From Porites lobata (lineage: Eukaryota; Cnidaria; Anthozoa; Scleractinia; Poritidae), in assembly GCA_942486035.1 (NCBI GenBank), contig CALNXK010000098.1:1545001-1609000 (forward strand): a DNA stretch of 64,000 nucleotides, in the 5' to 3' direction. Below the pieces are notes generated by a model. It was given only the letters and a program-made list of their open reading frames with translations, searched no databases and was not told where the DNA came from. This document shows, one piece after another, positions 36,106 to 47,663 of this stretch. The first letter of the stretch is position 1, and the number at the start of each line of letters is the position of its first letter. Both the position numbers and the translations under genes were made by a program.

Positions 36106-36986
36106 AGACTCCGACATTATCACCCACTTTCTGTGACTTCTGTAAGGGTCCGGTCCTAAAGTGCAGACACATAGTTTTCTTTATTAAAAAATTTGTACTG
36201 AGAGCTGTTTTTGAAGATATCCTTATTGCCGTGGTTTACCTAGCTTTTTAATCTTTTTCTAAAGTTCCCATAGGCTGTTGCAGGATTTGCGCGCGGAGTG
36301 ACTCGGTGCACGGAGCTGCCTGACAAAGTATCTAAACAAAGCAGGAGCAGGCTGCAAAGACAAGACAACTACACTCCTCACAACTATAAACACTGACACC
36401 GTGCGTCAATGGGCAAAAGCCTCTTTTCTCGCCTAGCTCTTCCGGGACGTTCACCACGAAAGACTTGTAAACGCAGCCTTTAATACACTAGAGAATGTTC
36501 ATGTACGAAAGCATAACCCAGAGAATTTCTCTTCAAGCTTCCTGCAAAATTATTGGAAAGACATAGCTAAATGATAATTAATAATTTTTTGTATCTATCT
36601 TTTTATTGTTTCATAATTCAACCCTTGGAACAAATGCATACGCTTAAATGGATGGTCACATGTGCCACTCCGGAAAACCTATTAAGAATAAATTAATTTT
36701 TCCGAATATGAGAACATGAATCAAGCAGTCTCGAAAGCATTCGAAGATGTAATAATTATCATTTGTGAGAAGAAAGAATGAAATAGGCTTCCTTATATGC
36801 AGAAACAACAATTTTGAAAAAAATCAAAGCCACTTAACAATTAATATCGCCTGCCCACGTCCGTCTTTAAAATAAACCGCAGTATTTTATTTCATAATTT
36901 ACACAATAAGGTAGTCGTGGTCATTCAGTTGTTGCTAATTTAGCCTCAAAGCTCCTTGTTTAGACATTCATTCAAACAAGAAAAGT
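36106..36986. other. Non-coding, includes repeat shared with 54085-54560
   Basis: No gene is supported. From about 36600 the sequence (TTCATAATTCAACCCTTGG onward) is repeated in direct orientation at 54085-54560, a diverged copy of GPCR-flanking DNA. Confidence 0.6.
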
Positions 36987-37167
36987 TATAGAGTGTTTTC
37001 ACTCACGTGGCCAGCATCTATGCAAATTTATTGAAACAAAAGAAAGCGTTTGCATAAGAAAGGAGTTCAACTCCCACAGGACTGGTTTGGGACACCAACA
37101 TGGCCGCCTTTTCATTGTTTTGGGACACCAATATGGCCGTCGTGACGTCATGCGAAAACACTCTATA
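36987..37167. mobile_element. MITE with TATAGAGTGTTTTC ends
   Basis: The ends TATAGAGTGTTTTC and GAAAACACTCTATA are inverted. The outer TA may be the duplicated target. Related flanking copies near 30690 and 54515 lack the insert. Confidence 0.8.
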
Positions 37168-37589
37168 GTTTTAATTCGAACAGTCTCACCTGTTTAGAAT
37201 ATCCGGATACGGGTGGACGGGGCATAAATAGTGAATAAGACTCGAGACCAGGAGCCCGGCGATTGAAAACCATAACCTGTTCAGTAGCATATCTCCTTTT
37301 AGGCTAAATAAGGAAGAACCACCACTACTGAAAACACAAAAATACATCACAAAAAAACGAGACCTTTTACAACTGTTCGAATACAGGAGCGTAGCCAGCC
37401 CATAGACATGTTGGTCCGGGCCTACAAATTTTTGGTTTGATCACCCTACCGCTTGTAATGAATTATGCGTTGTTGGGGTGAACTAAAAAGCGTAAGAGCT
37501 CAAAGTGTTGGTGAGGTCAGGTCGTACTAGCCATGAGTGCAATTTTCAGGATATGTGGCGGGAAATTATAGCTTTTTAATTATAGCTTT

Positions 37590-37700
37590 TTAATTGACTT
37601 ATTTATTTTATTTATTTATTTATTTTATTCAATTGTATATTTATTTAAGTGACCTTTAATAATAATGTACATATTTTTTACGATAGCTTTTAACTGATTT
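37590..37700. repeat. AT-rich TTTA-type low-complexity tract
   Basis: Runs of TTTATTTA and related simple sequence lie just beyond the 3' end of a minus-strand LINE fragment. Confidence 0.7.
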
Positions 37701-37937
37701 ATTTTATCTGAAAAAAAACAACAACAAATTTTATTGAAAATTGGAAAATAACTAATTACATTAATTTCCCACCCGCAAATAGCTTATAAGCTAATCGAGG
37801 TGGGGGGAGCTGAAGACATATTACAAAACAAGATTTATATATAGATGGACTAAATAACAGTGAAGACACTACTATACAGTAAATAGAATTTAAACGAACA
37901 TAAAACAAGGCAAGTACATAACGATTACGAAGAGAGG

Positions 37938-38325
37938 CTAACCTAAAGTATTAAATAACTTAATAAGACGGGAGACTTCGACATAATCATCTTCTGACCG
38001 CAAGAAATTTAGTAATAATTCCTTTATTTTCTTACGAAAGGACGAACGTTTAAGTATTTTAATCGAATAAGGAATAGAGTTCCAAATTTGGGCACCGATT
38101 CTCGTGAAAAAGGCATACATTTTATCGGTTCTAGAGAACTTAACATAAAACGAGTCGCTAGAGACAGATCTTGTTCTGTAGTTATGAATCTGACTTGTTT
38201 TAACGAACTGATTGAGTATACTAACTGGTGCTGTCTGTCTGTTGATATCGTACAATAAATAGCTACAATCTCTGAAAAATAGGCTAGGCAGGGGAAGGCA
38301 ATTTGATTTGAGAAAGAAGGACCCT
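37938..38325 (-). pseudogene. LINE ORF2 carboxy-terminal fragment
   Basis: On the minus strand the sequence reads FVKTSQIHNYRTRSV, YAFFTRIGAQIWNSIPYSIK and FRKKIKELLLNF, the pattern found at the end of many non-LTR retrotransposon polymerases. It is 5'-truncated at about 38325, where the duplicated GPCR-flank segment begins. Confidence 0.75.
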
Positions 38326-38775
38326 ATTGTGTACCTCCCCCGTCTCAGCGTATAAAAGGCGGTCGAGACGAAAACGTAAGCACACTGCCGTATCATGAAT
38401 TATAAGTGTGTCTGCATCATTAGTTTCATTTTTTCCAAGTTTAGATCCACAGGGCAAAACCATTGTTTCATGATCAACTGAAGAGAAGATTCCACGCGCT
38501 TGTAACTCCATGTTCCGGCAATATTTTTTCTGTTCTACCACACTCAAGGCGTTAAAGTCACTCCTGATCTCTGCTTTGACATTTTGAACCTTAAGCTAAT
38601 TGATTTTCAAAGAGCGAAGGGGTTAAAGTAAACGCGAACTTGAAATAGCGACTCGTAGTTTGTACAAGTACAATATGTGGAAGACAACGGATGTCGGAAC
38701 TATGGTTTGTTTATAAGGTCATCAAAAATCACCTGAAACTACGCGTGAAATCTGACGCTCAGAGGGTGGATTGCC

Positions 38776-38903
38776 AGACCTATAAACAATGCGTATGCTA
38801 TGCTTTAAGGAGCATAGCAAACAAGTCAAACAAGTAAAAGCAACTACACCTATTATATGCTATACTGACTGTACAGTCAGTTTCTGCATCGTGCTATGAA
38901 GTG
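38776..38903 (-). pseudogene. GPCR relic (helix 6 region)
   Basis: Minus-strand sequence matching the helix 6 region of the receptor at 51105 (GCATAGCATACGCATTG, ATAGGTCTGGCAAT) survives with frameshifts and stops. The same relic occurs at 45955-46184 and 61756-61890. Confidence 0.65.
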
Positions 38904-39217
38904 TATCACTGCACACAAAATCTTATATCAAATTTTCCATCACCCTCACCCAGATGAAACCCTAAATCTCGTCCCTAAATCTGTGAACTGTGTAAGGTTA
39001 GGGTACCCCTGGTGGGTTCTAGTTGACTATACTTAATCATCCCTCAACTCCCCAGCTTTTTTCCGCCTTCTCACTGATGAACTTGTCCTGATTCGGGGTT
39101 TGTATTGTGTAAAAACTGAAAACAATTTTTTTTTCTTCTTAAACCATCCAAAACTTCAAGGTGATTTTAAGTAAAGGCCTACAAAAATACTAGTCAAAAT
39201 AAGGTATAAAATGGCCA

Positions 39218-39238
39218 CAAGAGCCATAATGGCTCTTG
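39218..39238. mobile_element. 21-bp palindromic micro-insertion
   Basis: Arms CAAGAGCCA and TGGCTCTTG surround TAA. It is flanked by ATGGCCA (39211-39217) and GTGGCCA (39239-39245). Paralogous sequence near 46490 has one GTGGCCA and no palindrome. Confidence 0.75.
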
Positions 39239-39275
39239 GTGGCCAACATTAGGCAATTTTATTTGATTCCATTTT

Positions 39276-40274
39276 TAGCCGGCGCAAAAGCTATCCTGTA
39301 TAGTGTAAACATAGCATTAATTTCATCATTATATCGTAAATCCAGCCAATAAGTAGGGGCAGCAAACGACTGATTGCTGTAAAATATCTATTCGGAGAAG
39401 TAAAAATTCCCTGGACTTTTCTACAGCTTGAGGATGACCAAAAATTTCTAGGTGATCGCCCCTTTCATGTACAATTTTCGAAGCTTATCCAATAAATTAC
39501 CTACGATTTTCTTTAGTTTAATTTTTCTGCATTTCACTTCCCAGGTTATGCTATTTTTCGTAGAAAAAGCAAGCCCAAAACTTTTTAGTACTCAAAATTG
39601 TTATGGACAGAGGAATCAGAAAATTCTCACTTTCGTAAAACTTTATATTGCATCTAAACTTTTCGGGAAAGTAATTCTGAAGCCCTTTTAAATTCGAAAA
39701 GACTCAAGTTACCCTAGTATGACCGAAAAGATATCAATTTTATATTAATTGTATAGCTCCGCTTAAAATGTATTTCGAGAGGCTTAAAAGTACTCGAATT
39801 AGTCTAAAAAGTGTTTTCAGTGCATTTAGGAGGAAACCATCAAAGAGTGCCCATGACGCATGGAATGCTCAGATTCAACGCTAATTAATTTTTGGTCGCC
39901 AATTAAAGATCTGCGGCATATTAAATGCGGCATTTTAATTTCTTCTGGGAGCCTGGTTGTCCATTGAATAAACTGCTTTTTTGTTCAATAGTCTCATCAT
40001 TTCACACCTGCATGTAAATTTGAAACCTGAAGGTTTGAAAAACATCTATAGGATACATATTTAGTGGTTATTTTATTTTCTTTCATAACTTTTCTTTTTT
40101 TGACCTTGATCGTAATAAGTATTTTATAGTTATTTTTTGTTTATTCATTTGAGGGCGGTGGGTTTGACTTAATGAAACCAGAAAGTCGGATCAACCAATT
40201 TATAGCAAAATTGAAAGCAAAAACCAATAAATCATGATATGACTAGAGGAAATTAAAAATATTGATAAAATAAA
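39276..40274. other. Non-coding stretch, no gene seen
   Basis: AT-rich sequence with only short ORFs of no recognisable character. No element ends were found. Confidence 0.5.
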
Positions 40275-41800
40275 GGGCGTAGTAGTTAACAGCTGCCACA
40301 TATATTTTTTATCATTTATCGACACTCAAACAAAAGAGTTGTTTTATTGTTAATTTAGCCTTGAGAGTCAGTTTTTAAATGATTCACAAAAATATCGGCG
40401 TCATATGTTATTGGGAAACTGGCTCAGCTTTTAAAACTACTTTTCTATTTCTTTATGCCCAGCAGAATTGGAGGAGTTCCTTCAGATCTACTTCTCGGCA
40501 GTTGTTTGGTGTTCAAAAGACGAACTTTTAGTTCACATTTATGTAATCCGACTGGCAGGCTTATTATTTTAAACATATTTCTTCCACTTAGCGTCGTGAA
40601 AAGCTTGCTTTCCATTAGAGTCAGTAATGATTGTCTCAATAATTATAGTTGCCATTAAGGAAACAGATGGAAAATTGCTCTTCTCAGTTCTAAGATAAGT
40701 CACTTTTTGCTTTAGAGGTTTAAAACGTGAAAGAAATTCCATGGTTTTTCATACATTAAAAGGACTCCATGGATTTTTTTGTTTTTGTTTTTAATTTATA
40801 CTCTGTTGAATTAGTTATTGATATGCAACAGGAGATATTAATTGATAAGGGGCTTGAATTTTTTAATGGGTATGTTGTTTTTTTCTTTTTTACAGAGCTA
40901 TAGTTGAATCTATTTTCAGTCTCACAATTTTAGTATTACAGTAAAGAGTTTCTTTCGTCCATAGCCACTGCAGTCATATTTTTAAATAGCTTCGAATGCT
41001 TTCTAGAGTATTGGTTAATTTTCTTATACTGTATTGAAAAAAATTGAATTGATTGAAGGATTCAGTCTAGTAGGTGTTACCTCCAGGGGGGGGGGTATTT
41101 AACAAACTTTTAGACAGGGAGGCTCCGCCCAGAGGTCCAACCCCTTACAGTTTTATTTTTGCCTGAAAAGGTACTCCTTTTGTTTATCTTCCATCGACAA
41201 ATGGCACCCGTTTCACATCCCTTGCTTAGAACTTTGCATCCCAAGATACATGTATGAATAAATCTGCCTCGTCCACACGGGCTTTTCCAAGGCGCTGTGG
41301 TGAGCACTTAGCGTGTAAAAAGAAGAAAGGGAGAAACAACAAGCTAGAAGCACGAGATTGGAATGATGGGAACGAAGGCAGAGCGCGAACAGAGAGTGAA
41401 GCCGGAGAAGAAAAAAAAGAGAAGTTAGGGTTAGCGTTAACACTCAAGAAGTAGAGTGAAACACTCGACTGCGTCTCGTGTTTCCCCTTACACTTCTTTC
41501 ATGCTCTAGCCCGCCTCCTGCGTGTTTACAACAGAACAGAGCACAGTCAAAGTTTCTTTATTTGCTAATTTTCACGTACTTTGTCCGAAAGTTTTGTGAA
41601 CGTTTTTTCTGCTCTCGACTCCCTACATAATCAAATTCTGGAACACCATAGGAGAACTTATAACAAGTTCAAATAGCTGGGTAAACGATAACTATAACAA
41701 ACACAACTACGCTTGCAATTCGATTTGTCTTAATGTTTGATGTTTTAACACTCTGAGACCAGACTTTTTCCGAGGTCTCGGGTGGTGCTGTTTGGAAATA
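40275..41800. repeat. Tandem duplication, copy 1 (GPCR 5' flank)
   Basis: This segment is repeated in direct orientation at 42980-44187 plus 45378-45815. It includes the uninserted target ATGGGAAC (41366-41373) of the hAT-like element in copy 2. No protein-coding gene is visible in it. Confidence 0.85.
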
Positions 41801-42323
41801 AAAATCTTGTATCAAATTGTCAGACTACCACCAGATGGATGCCATACATCTCTTTCCTAGATCTGTAAGTTTGAACTGCGTAAGATTAGGGTACCCCTTG
41901 TGGGTGCTTGTTGACATATATAATCCGTCACCTCCCCAGCTTTTTTCGGCCTTCTTACTGATGAACTAAACCTTCCTAGTTTGCCCTGATTGGAAGTTGT
42001 ATTGTGCAAAAGTTGAAAAACAACAAATTTTTTTCATCGTAAACCATAAAAAAGGTGATTTTTAGGTAAAGGTCTACAGAAAAAACGAGTGAAATATGGT
42101 ATAAAAGTGACCAACATTAAGCATTTTTATTTGTTGTTAATTTTTAACAGGTGAAAATCATCAATTTCTAGACACAGGAATTAACAAATCATACTCTTTA
42201 ATTTCTTTTTTAATTGCTTAAGATATTTTCTAACTTTGTATGGGTCTCAAAAGATATGCAGGCTCTGACATCTGCAGAAAAACGAGCTTACTTTAACAGT
42301 TCCTTTTTTTATAGTTATTCATT

Positions 42324-42985
42324 TTAAAAGCAGCGGAAAATCTTGCGGATGATGTTCTTCACTTCTTGTCTCACATCTTTGATCCTCCAACAATAAAGTG
42401 CTGGGTTTAAAGAAGAATTTACATAAAGGAGAGTCACGAATAATTCCAAAAGAATAGATATTTCGGTCGAGAGTAGTTTATCAAGCATTCCTAAAAGACT
42501 TAAAAACCGTAATACGATATATGGAATACAGCAAATAAGTAAAGCTAACTGGACCCATGCTATGCTGTGCACTGTCTTCTTGTATCGAGCTATGTTCAGT
42601 TGATTCCCTCCTCCATTTGGCCGCTGTTTTTGTTGAGTATTGCAATGAACCTGAACTTGTCGATAACGAAGGGTTATAAATATCTTCGCGTAAGAGAATA
42701 CTGAGACTAGCAAGGAAAGCATTAATAAAGGACCGAATAACGTATTGGCTATAGTATCTAGTTGGGGACATTCAACTGAACATGTGCTACCTGTAGCCTG
42801 AAGAGCACTAATCAACCAAAAACAAACTAGGACCACCCAAACTCGCCTTGATGTTACAGTGTGTCTGTATCTCAGCCCTAACAACAGGGCAAGAAGTCTG
42901 TCCACACTGATGGCAGCTGATGTAAGGATTGATACTGCAGGAAGCAGAGAAAAGAAAAACTCGTCTGTAAGCGTGATTGCTAAAA
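42324..42985 (-). pseudogene. GPCR, 5'-truncated from helix 3
   Basis: The minus strand encodes helices 3-7 of the same GPCR family: SVDRLLALLLGLRYRH, WLISALQATG, QLALLICCIPY and SSLNPALYCWRI, ending KIFRCF. Everything before TDEFFF, that is helices 1-2, is replaced by unrelated duplicated flank. The ORF stays open to 43043 and could start at MLINN, but a receptor without its first two helices should not fold normally. It may have arisen by unequal exchange within the tandem array. Confidence 0.88.
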
Positions 42986-45815
42986 TAAAGAGCGTAGTAG
43001 TTAACAGGTGCCATATATATACATTTTTATTGTTTATCAACATTCAAACAAAAAAGTTGTTTTATTGTTAATTTAGCCTTATAAGAGTCAGTTTTTAAAT
43101 GATTCACAAAAATGTCGGAATCATATGTTATTGGGAAACTGGCTTAGCTTTTAAAACTAATTTCTTTGTCCAGCAGATTTGGAGGAGTTCTTTCAGATCT
43201 ACTTCTCGGCAGTTGTTTGGTGTTCTAACGACGAAGTTTTAGTTCACATTTATGTAATCCGACTGGCAGGCTTATTATTTTAAACATATTTCCTCCACTT
43301 AGCGTCGTGAAAAGCTTGCTTTCCATTAGAGTCAGTGATGATTGTCTCAATAATTATTGTTACCATTAAGGAAACAGATGGAAAATTGCTCTTCTTAGTT
43401 CTAAGATAAGTCACTTTTTGCTTTAGAGGTTTAAAACGTAAAAGAAATTTCATGTTTTTTCATAAATTAAAAGGACTCCATGGATTTGTTGTTTTTGTTT
43501 TTATACTCTGTTGAACTAGTTATTGGTTGCTAATACTTCCTTTTTATTGTTTGAATAAGTATCTTAGTAATTACATGCAGTAGTTCAGAGTCTCTATTAG
43601 ACAACAACTTAGTGATTATTACCTTATTGCCTTAACGATGGCATGGTAGACACTGCGGTTCATATCAAAGGCGGAGGTGGGCAGGAGATATTAATTGATA
43701 AGGGGCTTAAGGAATTTTTTAATGGGTATGTTGTTTTTCTTCTTTTTTACATAGCTTTAGGGGAACCTAGTTTCATTCTCACAATTTTAGTATTACAACT
43801 TCTTTCGTCCGTAGCCACTGCAGTCATATTTTCAAATAGCTTCGAATGCTTTCTAGAGTGTTGATTAATTTTCTTATACTGTAGTGAAAAAATTTGAGTT
43901 GATTGAAGGGTTCACTCTGGTAGGTGTTACCTCCGGCGGGGGTACTGAACAAAAGTTTTATACAGGGAGGTTCCGCCCTGAGGTCCAGCCCCTTACCGTT
44001 TTATATACCATTTTTGCCAGAAAACGTACTCCTTGCGAATATCTTCCATCCCACCATCCATGTATGAATAGTTCTGCCTCCTCCACACAGCCTTTTCCAA
44101 GGCGCTGTGGTGAGCAGTTAACGAGCCAAAAAGAAGAAAGCGAGAAACAACAAGCGAGAAGCGCGGCGAGAAGGGAATGATGGGAACCAGGGCGGATAAA
44201 GGTTGGGAAATGAAACGAGCGCGTGTGATGCAGTGGACTGGGACTCTGTCTAGAAATGCCGCCTGTTTTCGACTTCGGTTAGGGCGATGTGGTTAAATTG
44301 TTCTTTAGACACTGCCGCTGTCACTGAATTATGGCGGCTCGAGTTGTTTTCTTGCACTTCTTCATCGTTCCTTTCTGCTGGTACGTTGTCTCTAAGAGGC
44401 AAATGTTGCTAATTTTTTGTGGGAGGTTTAGTTGGAGTAAACAAACATCTCTTTCAAATGGTTTCTCTGGTTACTTCCATGACTCTACCACTGAATTATA
44501 TTTTCGTTATATTACGCCCGTGTCGATGTTATACCAAACCAAAAACAACTAGATACTGTCTAAAACACGAAGGAAAATCTCATCCATGTCATCCATGGCA
44601 AAACTAAAAGACAGCAGATGGTTTTTCATAACTAGACTGGACGCATGTATTTTATAAATGCGTGCACCTCGTGCAAGGTGTAATTATGCTAATTTCAATC
44701 ACCATCATCCTTATTTTAATTTTGAAAAAAACATTTCGCTCGTACGTCTTTCTGTTTCTTCGGAACTTCAAAATTAGTTTCCCCTCAGTGTTTACTGTTT
44801 AATTTGTCTTTTTTTAGAGAGAAAAACGGAGGAAAAAACCTTACAATAAACCTCAATAAATTGTGTTTTTATGCGTTTGCCGGATTTGCGACGCATTGCG
44901 CGAATCGCCATGGCGCGTTGCTCCCGAGAAGAAATGTTTGAAGTAGTACAACGCCACTATATCAAAATATATCAAGGTAATTTTTTGTTATGTTATGTAA
45001 AATTTATCTCCCTTTAACATATGTAAAAATTACGGTTAAGAAGTATTAATTTTTTGCAAACGAAACGGCGAAAGACGATTAGGTCATATTTAGTGGAAGG
45101 AGGATTTCAAATTGAACTCAAATTTTGGCATTACACGACCACCAAGTTTGACTTTTAGGCATACAAACATTAACATATCAAACTGTTTATTAATATTGTT
45201 ATAAAACAAATTTATCTATTGAACATAGTAGCCTGAAATTACAGAAAGAAAATAGGATTTCCGGTTTGCAAAAAGGAGATTTCCCCGGCCTTCAAACGTA
45301 CCGGAAGCGCGGAAAGAGCGCTCGTGCCAGTCCCAGAGCGGAGCGCTCGTTTCACCGCCCAACCTTTATCAACCCTGATTGGAACGAACGCAGAGCGCGA
45401 GCAGGGAGTAATGGGAATTAAGGAAAAATAGAGAAGTTAAAGTGAGGGCTAACACTCAAGAAGTAGAGACAAACACTCCCAAACTGCGTCTCGTGTTTCC
45501 CTTTTTCATGCTCTAGCCGCTTCCTGCGTGCTTTACAACAGAACAGAGCACAGTCAAGGCTTCTGTTTTGTTAATTTTCATATACTTTGTCCGACAGTTT
45601 TGTGAACGTGTTTTCTGCTCTGGACTCCCTCCACAATCAAATTCTGGAGCACCATACGTGAACGTTTAAAAAACAAGTTCAAATAGCTGCGTAAACGATA
45701 ACTATAACAAACACAACAACTCTTTCAATTTGTCTTAATGTTTGATGTTTTAACACTCTGAGACCAGACTTTTTCCGTATAGTAGTCTCGGATGGTGGTG
45801 TTTGGAAATAGGTGG
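42980..45815. repeat. Tandem duplication, copy 2, interrupted by hAT-like element
   Basis: Direct repeat of 40275-41800, split by the insertion at 44188-45377. The 3' continuation toward 46240-46720 also matches 41840-42330, showing that the unit included a GPCR and both its flanks. Confidence 0.85.
44188..45377. mobile_element. 1.19-kb hAT-like non-autonomous element
   Basis: The termini read CAGGGCGGATAAAGGTTGGG and the inverse CCCAACCTTTATCAACCCTG. An 8-bp duplication flanks them: ATGGGAAC (44180-44187) and ATTGGAAC (45378-45385). The tandem copy preserves the empty site at 41366-41373. CAGGG-type ends and 8-bp duplications are typical of hAT. No transposase is encoded. Confidence 0.88.
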
Positions 45816-45954
45816 GGTGGCACTGCAACCTCTCTTTCCCAGTGGAAAGCCCTTTATTTAAAAATAAATTCGTAATCAAGATCTGTGGTCTCGATAATAC
45901 ACAATCGATCTGTCGTTTATTCTAACTTTGTTACCCTGAATTTTGAGAGCGACT

Positions 45955-46184
45955 GCAATACTTGCGAATAATGTTCTTCACTTCTTGTATTTTTGTACAT
46001 CTTTATCCTGCCCCACATCGACCGCTCTATTTCGGGTAGTTTAATTGCCAGACCTATAAACAATGCGCATGCTATGCTGTAACTAAAGGAGCATAGCAAA
46101 CAAGTAAAGCCAACTACACCTATTATATGCTCAGCTATATACTGACTGTTCAGTCTTTCTGTATCGCGCTATGTTCACTGCACC
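45955..46184 (-). pseudogene. GPCR relic (helix 6 and tail)
   Basis: Minus-strand fragments match the region from the third intracellular loop through helix 6 of the receptor at 51105 (LFIGLAIKLP). They are followed, after a deletion, by a tail-like KNTRSEEHYSQVL. Several stops and frameshifts are present. Confidence 0.65.
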
Positions 46185-46712
46185 AAAAAATCTTATATCG
46201 AATTGTCAGACTAAAAATTCTTATCCATCACCCTCACCAGATGGATGCCCTAAATCTTTTCCCTAGAACTGTAAGTTTGAACTGCGTAAGATTAGGCTTG
46301 TTGACATATCATCCCTCACTTCCCCAGCTTTTTCCGGCCTTCTCACTGATGAGCTAAACCTTCTTAGTTTGCCCTGATTTGGGGTTGTATTGTGCGAAAG
46401 TTGAAAAACAACAATTTTTTGGTAAACCATAAAAAAGGTGGTTCTTAAGTAAAGGCCTACAGAAAAAAGAGTAAATAAGGTATAAAAGTGGCCAACATTA
46501 GGCATTTTTATTTGTTTTTCATTTTTAACAGGTGAAAATCATCAATTTTCTAGACACATGAATTAACAATAAAATCATCCCCTTTCAGAATTTCTGTTTT
46601 AATTACTTGAGATATTTTCTAACTTTGTATGGGTCTCAAAAGGTATACAGGCTCTGATACCCGTAGCAAAATGAGCTCACTTTGAGAGTTCCTTTTTTAT
46701 AGTTATTAATTT

Positions 46713-47663
46713 CTAAAAGCAGCGGAAAATCTTGCGGATCATGTTCTTCACTTCTTGTCTCACATCTCTGATCCTCCAACAATAAAGTACTGGGTTTAAA
46801 AAAGAATTTAAATAAAGGAGAGTCACGAACAATTGCCAAAGAATAAATGTTTCGGTCGAAAGTAGTAGTTTACCAAGCAACCCTAAAAAACTTATCAAGC
46901 TAAATGGAAGGTAGCAAACAAGTAAAGCTAACTGGACCCATGCTATGCTGTACACTGTCTTCTTGTATCGAGCTATGTTCAGTTGATTCCCTCCTCCATT
47001 TGGCCGCTGTCCTTGTTGAGTATTGCGATGAACCTGAACTTGTCGATAACGAAGGGTTTTAAATATTTTCACGTAAGAGAATACTGAAACTAGCAAGGAA
47101 AATGTTAAGAAGGAAGAGAATAACCACAAGGATATTTCGGGTAGTATTGGATGTTCATAGATTATACTAACTGTGGCTTCAAGGGCACTAATCAACCAAA
47201 CACAAACTATGACCAGCCAAACTCGTCTTAATGTAGCAGTGTGTCTATATCGCAGCCCTAACAACAGAGCGAGAAGTCTGTCCAAACTGATGGCGGCTGA
47301 TGTAAGGAGTGATACTGCAGGAACCAGAGAAAAGAAAAAATCGTCTGCACGCATAATCATGGTTGCAGTGGTATTCACATTCCATGCTGTATAAAAGCGA
47401 AAGAGAAAAGCTACATATAGTGGCTGAGAGATAAGTCCAACTAAAAGATCGGTGACCGCCAGGCATCGAAATAACAGTTTTGTTGGTGGATAAATGGACG
47501 TCACTTTATGAAGAGCAATCAGGATCAGAGTGTTGCCAAGAGATGCAGTGATGGCGAAAAAAATATTAAAGCCTGCAAGAACTGCGAAGCTTGTTGAACG
47601 AGCATTCCATGATGTTACTTGAGTGGCAGTTGTGCTGTTTTCATATTCAGTTGAGTTTGCCAT
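46713..47663 (-). CDS. Class A GPCR, intronless, 316 aa
   Basis: This intact seven-helix receptor begins MANSTEYENSTTATQ, with glycosylation sequons in the short amino tail. Motifs in order: GNTLILIALHKV in helix 1, LAVTDLLVG in helix 2, SLDRLLALLLGLRYRH at helix 3, CVWLISALEA in helix 4, VQLALLVCYLPF in helix 6 and SFLNPVLYCWRIRDVRQE at helix 7. As in its neighbours, DRY is DRL and residue 3.25 is not Cys. It mirrors 31275-32201, including about 500 bp of 5' flank. The third intracellular loop is longer and contains VHRNTQQGQRPNGG. Ligand unknown. Confidence 0.93.
   Translation of the reverse strand: MANSTEYENSTTATQVTSWNARSTSFAVLAGFNIFFAITASLGNTLILIALHKVTSIYPPTKLLFRCLAVTDLLVGLISQPLYVAFLFRFYTAWNVNTTATMIMRADDFFFSLVPAVSLLTSAAISLDRLLALLLGLRYRHTATLRRVWLVIVCVWLISALEATVSIIYEHPILPEISLWLFSSFLTFSLLVSVFSYVKIFKTLRYRQVQVHRNTQQGQRPNGGGNQLNIARYKKTVYSIAWVQLALLVCYLPFSLISFLGLLGKLLLSTETFILWQLFVTLLYLNSFLNPVLYCWRIRDVRQEVKNMIRKIFRCF

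Larger units (their letters stand above)
38326..39275. repeat. 0.95-kb duplicated segment (copy of 61350-62280)
   Basis: The two segments share long exact runs and the same order in direct orientation, including a 21-bp palindrome insertion. The 61350 copy leads into the GPCR at 62443; this copy ends before any receptor. A small insertion near 38425-38455 is absent from the other copy. Confidence 0.9.
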
